Source of the DNA: Himantopus leucocephalus | Taxonomy: Eukaryota > Chordata > Aves > Charadriiformes > Recurvirostridae | Assembly (NCBI GenBank): GCA_003993805.1 | Contig: RSEF01000031.1 | Location: 59,053,886-59,117,885 of the forward strand | DNA: 64,000 nucleotides | Reading direction: 5' to 3' | In this document: one piece after another, positions 59,891-64,000 of the stretch | Numbering within the stretch: position 1 is the stretch's first letter | Layout: each line of letters begins with the position of its first letter | The notes under the pieces: generated by a model | What the model was told of the DNA's origin: nothing | Databases searched by the model: none | The model's input: the letters and a program-made list of their open reading frames with translations, nothing else | Translations under genes and position numbers: made by a program

Positions 59891-62800
59891 GCACAATCTA
59901 AACACAGGCCAAAAGTCTCAAGCCACATATGTTAATGTCCTTTGAGGGATGTTTTGTGGATCTTAAACCAAATTCTGAACAACTTCACGCCTTAACTCTT
60001 TCGCTATTTTAAAATTAACTACTGTAGATACCATAAAAGACACTTAAACCATGCATGATTTCGCTGCATGGAAGATACCATCAAATAAGTTGTCATTCTT
60101 ATCCATGCTACAGGTTTCAGCCATAAGATGAGAACTGTAGGATCTTCTATTTCACTGTCAGTGAACAGTGCTAACATCTTGGGAATCCAAGACACAGGAA
60201 AAAGTATGTGCAACAAAGCTGTTACGTTCCCTGACCTCATGAAGCAGACCTTGATATATCTTGTGTTATGATCAAAGTGGTTTACAGCTGTCATCTAGTT
60301 CTAGAAGCAGAACATAGGGGTTTTGACTGGTACCTTCTAAAGGTCCAGATTTGGTACCCAGTTTCCTACTGTTCTCTCTACTCCTGTGTCATATACTAAC
60401 AAGTAAAGTGAAGACCACAGACTTCTTATGACCTGAAATTATGAATAGCAGTAGTCAAATTAAAAAAAAAAATTAAAAAAAAAGTTATAGCTGCTGGAAG
60501 GTTAGCCTGGGGGCCATAAAACTTTACTAGTGAGCAGGAAGGTGCAAGTAGTATTTCTTACAGATGTTAAAAACTACATTTTGGTGAAAGTAAACTTATA
60601 TTTGAAAACATTCTAGTACATATGTAATGAGCTCAACAGTGATAAAGTCTAAATAAAAATGACCCTGAAATGTTATTAAACCTGACTGTCAGAATCCAAG
60701 CTTGAAAAAATTTCCTTCACTGCAGGTTTTTAACTAGCAAGCATGACTAACTCATCATCAAATTCCTGCAATCTGATGCAGGTTTCTGGGAGATGTAGTT
60801 GCAACAGATTTCCCTCCTGAAACATAGGGCAAAGTGGTTTGGTCCTTTTTTTTTTTTTCCCTCAAACCTGCAATTAAGTCCTGACTCTGGAGTTCTGGGA
60901 AAAAGACCTTGGCAACAGAAACTCTGTGACACCTTGATCACTGAGAGAAGTGACAAAAACACTTGGCTTTTTTACATCAGCAAATGTATCTTACACTTGC
61001 TAGCTCAAATGTAGCATGAAATCCCAAACAGGGCTGCAAAATCGAACCTTGATAGCAGTTCAGCCTTCCTCATCAGGGTGCTGTCTCTCGCTGCTGTCTC
61101 TTGTGGTACATCTTTCATATTTGTGTGTACCTCATGTATCTTTAATCTGCTCGGTGGGAATGTCAAAGTGTGGTCCACGTGGCTAAGGTAAGCATGGACA
61201 GCTTTGAGAAAACACAGAAACTCCACAATAAACTTTTCTGTGAAGCACCTTTGGAGAGGATGCAGAGCTTCAGAGGCAAGGAGAACTCCCTTATTTTTTG
61301 AAAGACGGACATTACATGGATGTGCAACAGCTTGTCAAACTGAGTAGCTCTGCTTTTAGGATAATGTTAAATGAAGGGTTTTTCTGCCACAGGTTCTGAG
61401 ACAGTAACTGCTAAGTAAATCTTGCTCCTGTTCGCTGGTGTTCCCAGGTCAGCCACTGACTGGCCTGATGACCTTGCAGAATTCACTTATCGCCCTGCCT
61501 CCGTAGTTTCCATAGAACTGTCACAGACTGGAATTAATCACTCTGAGACCTACCAATGAAGAGTGCTGCATGACGACTTAAGTGCTGGGATTATTCTAAC
61601 AATGCACTTTCCTTCATTTTCTGTTACTACAACACATAACTGATACTATTTTGGGGAGTTTGTCATGCTTTGCAAACACTTTTGGTTTTGGAAAAGAAGC
61701 AGAGAATTTTGGTTAGAAGCAGAAGAAACCTCACATTAAAGTGTAAGAAGAAAAAAGAGACATTTTAGTTAAGTGAAAGAACAAATAATTACAGTTGTAC
61801 CAAAAGACAGTTAAAAACAAAAAACAGCAGTGTAAGAGTCCAGAGGGAACAACAATTTTGTTATACTTAAAATACTTCTCCAGATTTATTCCAATAGTAG
61901 TATTTTAGAACAGTAATTTTCTTAGGAGTCCCTAGAAAGGAGAGTATTCCCTGAAGCTGTAATTTGTCTCACATAAAGAAGACGTCTGAACAAAACCACA
62001 GTACAGTATCTTTAACCAAGCGCCAGCAAGCGGCTCGGAATTTAATCTTGTCATTCTATTGCAATTCTCCCTGCCACCATACGAATATTTTTCTTCCTAC
62101 ATTCTTATGAGACCACAGTGTAAAATGACAGTGATGATGTTGTAGCCACAAGGTTTAGCTGAGCTCATAAAACTGTAGGTTTCTGAAGGGAATTTTTGTT
62201 TATTCCATTTCAAAGGTATGATTAGTCAAGACTCTGTATCAAGAAAACAGATGGTATTTCTTAAGCTTGTGTTTTGTTTGTAATGGTTATTTTTAACTCA
62301 TGTAATTAACTTTTTCACACAGCACCCTTGGGATGGGTCTATATTGAAACCTGACTTCACAGTGGAAGATCTAACATAGGGATGTGTTTTCCTAAAGGAG
62401 GTTTTCCATGTGCAACTCTGGGCACATTAGAAAATGGTCTTCCTTTCTCCTGCCAAATGTGAAGAAGAGAATAATCTTTGCCAATTTCATATGCCCAGCA
62501 TTGATACACCTCCTGCAGTCTCACTCATTTTTTTTCTTACAATCTCACTCCGAACGAGGGCATGTAAGATATTTCAAGGTAATTTCACCCAATGCTCAGC
62601 TACAGGACACTAGCAGAAATTAGACACAAAAATAACAGAAAACTAGAAGAGTTTTGGGAATGCTCCTGCACAGAGAGGCCAATTGGCAAGGAGCAGCCCA
62701 GTCTAGCCTCATAAGCTTCCAGAGCAGACTGGGTGTCTACAAGCCATCTACTGGGAAACCTCTGCAGCATGCCCAAGTGCCAACATATGCCCAGGAGGTG

Positions 62801-63299
62801 CCTAGACCAAATTTGTGCCATGGCACTGTGTAACAACGTAACGCCACAGATGATCGTGTTCCAGTGTCTGGAAATGTTCCTGGACATGTTCCTATTTATT
62901 GGTATACTAGACAGTGCTTCAGGGCACCTTTGTCATCAGCAATTAAAATAGTCACCTGGCGACAGCACATAGATATCTCTGACGGCTGACAGCTATTGGG
63001 CACCCAAGTCCCGCTGCCAAGAAACAAGGCAGACGTTTCAGATGCCAGAGTTGACTCATATATATCACTTCTGAAATCAGGACATTGGCTCCTTGCGCGT
63101 TCAGAGAGTGAATTTCACACATTTGTTTGCAAGGGCAGCAGAAATCATGGGAGCCGCAGGCACAGACAGCACGGGAAGATGGTGACTAGTTGCCCTGACC
63201 AGACTATTCCACGTCCCACACCATACCGTTCCACATCCCACCACAGAGCCCTACGCCCCTTGACACTGAACACCCTTGCACAGCACACAGAACCGTACT

Positions 63300-64000
63300 C
63301 CCACACCACGAGCTGCACAGCACGCCGCACGCCAAGCCATCACACCTCACCACCTCACACACGCCTCACCGCACCTCCTCCCCTCACTGCCGAGAGTTTG
63401 CCACAGCGCACGCCACACCTCACCAAACCTCACCTCACCACATCTCACTTCACGGCATCACCACACACCTCACAGCACCACCACACACCTCATGGCACCA
63501 CCACACACCTTACCTCACCAGATGGCTCATGGCACCACCACACACCTCACGGCACCACCACACACCTCACACCTAACAGCACCACCACACACTTCACCAC
63601 ACACCTCACAGCACCACCACACACCTCACCTCACCTCACTGCCACACGCACACCACACGACCCACCACACACCTCACAGAAACACTACATCCCTCACCAC
63701 ACAACGCACCTCACCACGCACCTCAGCTAACCAGAGGACTCACGGCACTGCCACACACCTCACGGCACCACACACCTCAGCTCACCACACCTCAGCTCAC
63801 CACACACCTCACAGCACCACCTCACAGCACCACTACACACCTCATGGCATCACACAACTCACCTCATCACACACCTCACAGCACCACCATACACCTCACA
63901 GCACCACCACACACCTCACACCTCACAGCACCACCATACACCTCACGGCACCACACACCTCACCTCATCACACACCTCACAGCACCACCACACACCTCAC
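63300..64000 (+). repeat. G-poor minisatellite, about 20-bp units (CACCACACACCTCAC family), running off the window
   Basis: From about 63300 the plus strand turns into repeats built from CCTCAC, RGCACCACC and ACACA, with a dominant unit of about 20 bp (CCTCACAGCACCACCACACA and variants). Units vary in number of CCTCA and CACCA words. The array continues to the last base. A 245-codon frame across it (62996-63730) is a by-product of the stop-free repeat (His/Thr/Pro-rich) and is not a gene. Confidence 0.93.

Larger units (their letters stand above)
46618..63300. other. SVEP1 intron 1 (partial) and possibly upstream sequence
   Basis: No reading frame resembling the missing first exon (signal peptide, vWA DxSxS motif, GGGTYT loop) was found on the minus strand. 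No CpG-rich promoter-like block was seen either, so the intron is probably longer than 17 kb. It holds a three-copy 18-bp repeat, two CR1 fragments, a CTCF-like motif and one unusually long open frame on the plus strand (55437-56048) without recognisable homology. Confidence 0.6.

Noticed and set aside
62996..63730. A 244-codon His/Thr/Pro-rich open frame on the plus strand, the longest in the window
   Set aside because: Most of it is the minisatellite read in one frame; lack of G and T-poor composition remove stop codons. Its residues are repeats of HTSQHHHTPH-type words without a domain.
1..64000. A CRISPR array, operon, phage or other prokaryotic system
   Set aside because: No spaced identical repeats, no dense gene strings and no ribosome-binding-site-led reading frames. 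Spliced exons and CR1/LTR elements show a bird nuclear genome.
63300..64000. Telomeric or centromeric satellite at the right edge
   Set aside because: The units are not TTAGGG/CCCTAA and vary in length and sequence. An interstitial minisatellite is the simpler reading.

Overview
This is nuclear DNA from a bird. Five 3'-end fragments of CR1 LINEs carry the avian hallmarks (a GGACTAGATGATCT-like core and terminal ATTCTATG units). There are also two avian-type endogenous retroviral LTRs, one of them with features of an avian alpharetrovirus LTR. Coding density is very low, and all convincing coding sequence consists of short, spliced exons.

The only gene I can support is SVEP1 (polydom), on the minus strand. 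It encodes a large secreted extracellular-matrix protein with von Willebrand A, EGF-like, sushi/CCP, HYR and pentraxin modules. Twelve consecutive internal coding exons lie between 46617 and 1193. They give one uninterrupted 652-codon reading frame (1956 nt) in which every junction keeps phase. In transcription order they encode: the C-terminal half of the vWA domain (46362-46617); an EGF-like cysteine-rich exon (44921-45097); an ephrin-receptor-like exon (19209-19367); CCP1 to CCP3 (18781-18960, 14185-14364, 9382-9579); HYR1 in two exons (6819-6937, 5285-5414); HYR2 in two exons (4380-4487, 4015-4146); CCP4 (2401-2595); and the first exon of the following linker (1193-1314). The first exon (signal peptide and N-terminal half of vWA) and the promoter are not seen up to position 64000. 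The gene continues past position 1 towards the EGF/pentraxin/CCP array.

Layout: 1-19 kb is exon-dense. It contains a GC-AG intron inside HYR1, three CR1 fragments and an antisense 269-bp alpharetrovirus-like solo LTR with a 6-bp target duplication. From 19.4 to 44.9 kb is one 25.5-kb intron with a second LTR, interrupted by a 100-N assembly gap, and several small tandem duplications. From 45 to 46.6 kb lie the two 5'-most visible exons. From 46.6 to 64 kb is the 3' part of intron 1, with a CR1 copy carrying a G-rich insertion, another CR1 in inverse orientation and, at the right edge, a G-poor CACCACACACCTCAC-type minisatellite.

I found no RNA genes, CRISPR arrays or prokaryotic features. 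The most interesting signals are the GC donor with a weak acceptor around an exon pair whose removal would be in frame, the matching intron positions in the two HYR domains, the six-cysteine pattern in all four CCPs, and two CTCF-like motifs in convergent orientation flanking the largest intron.
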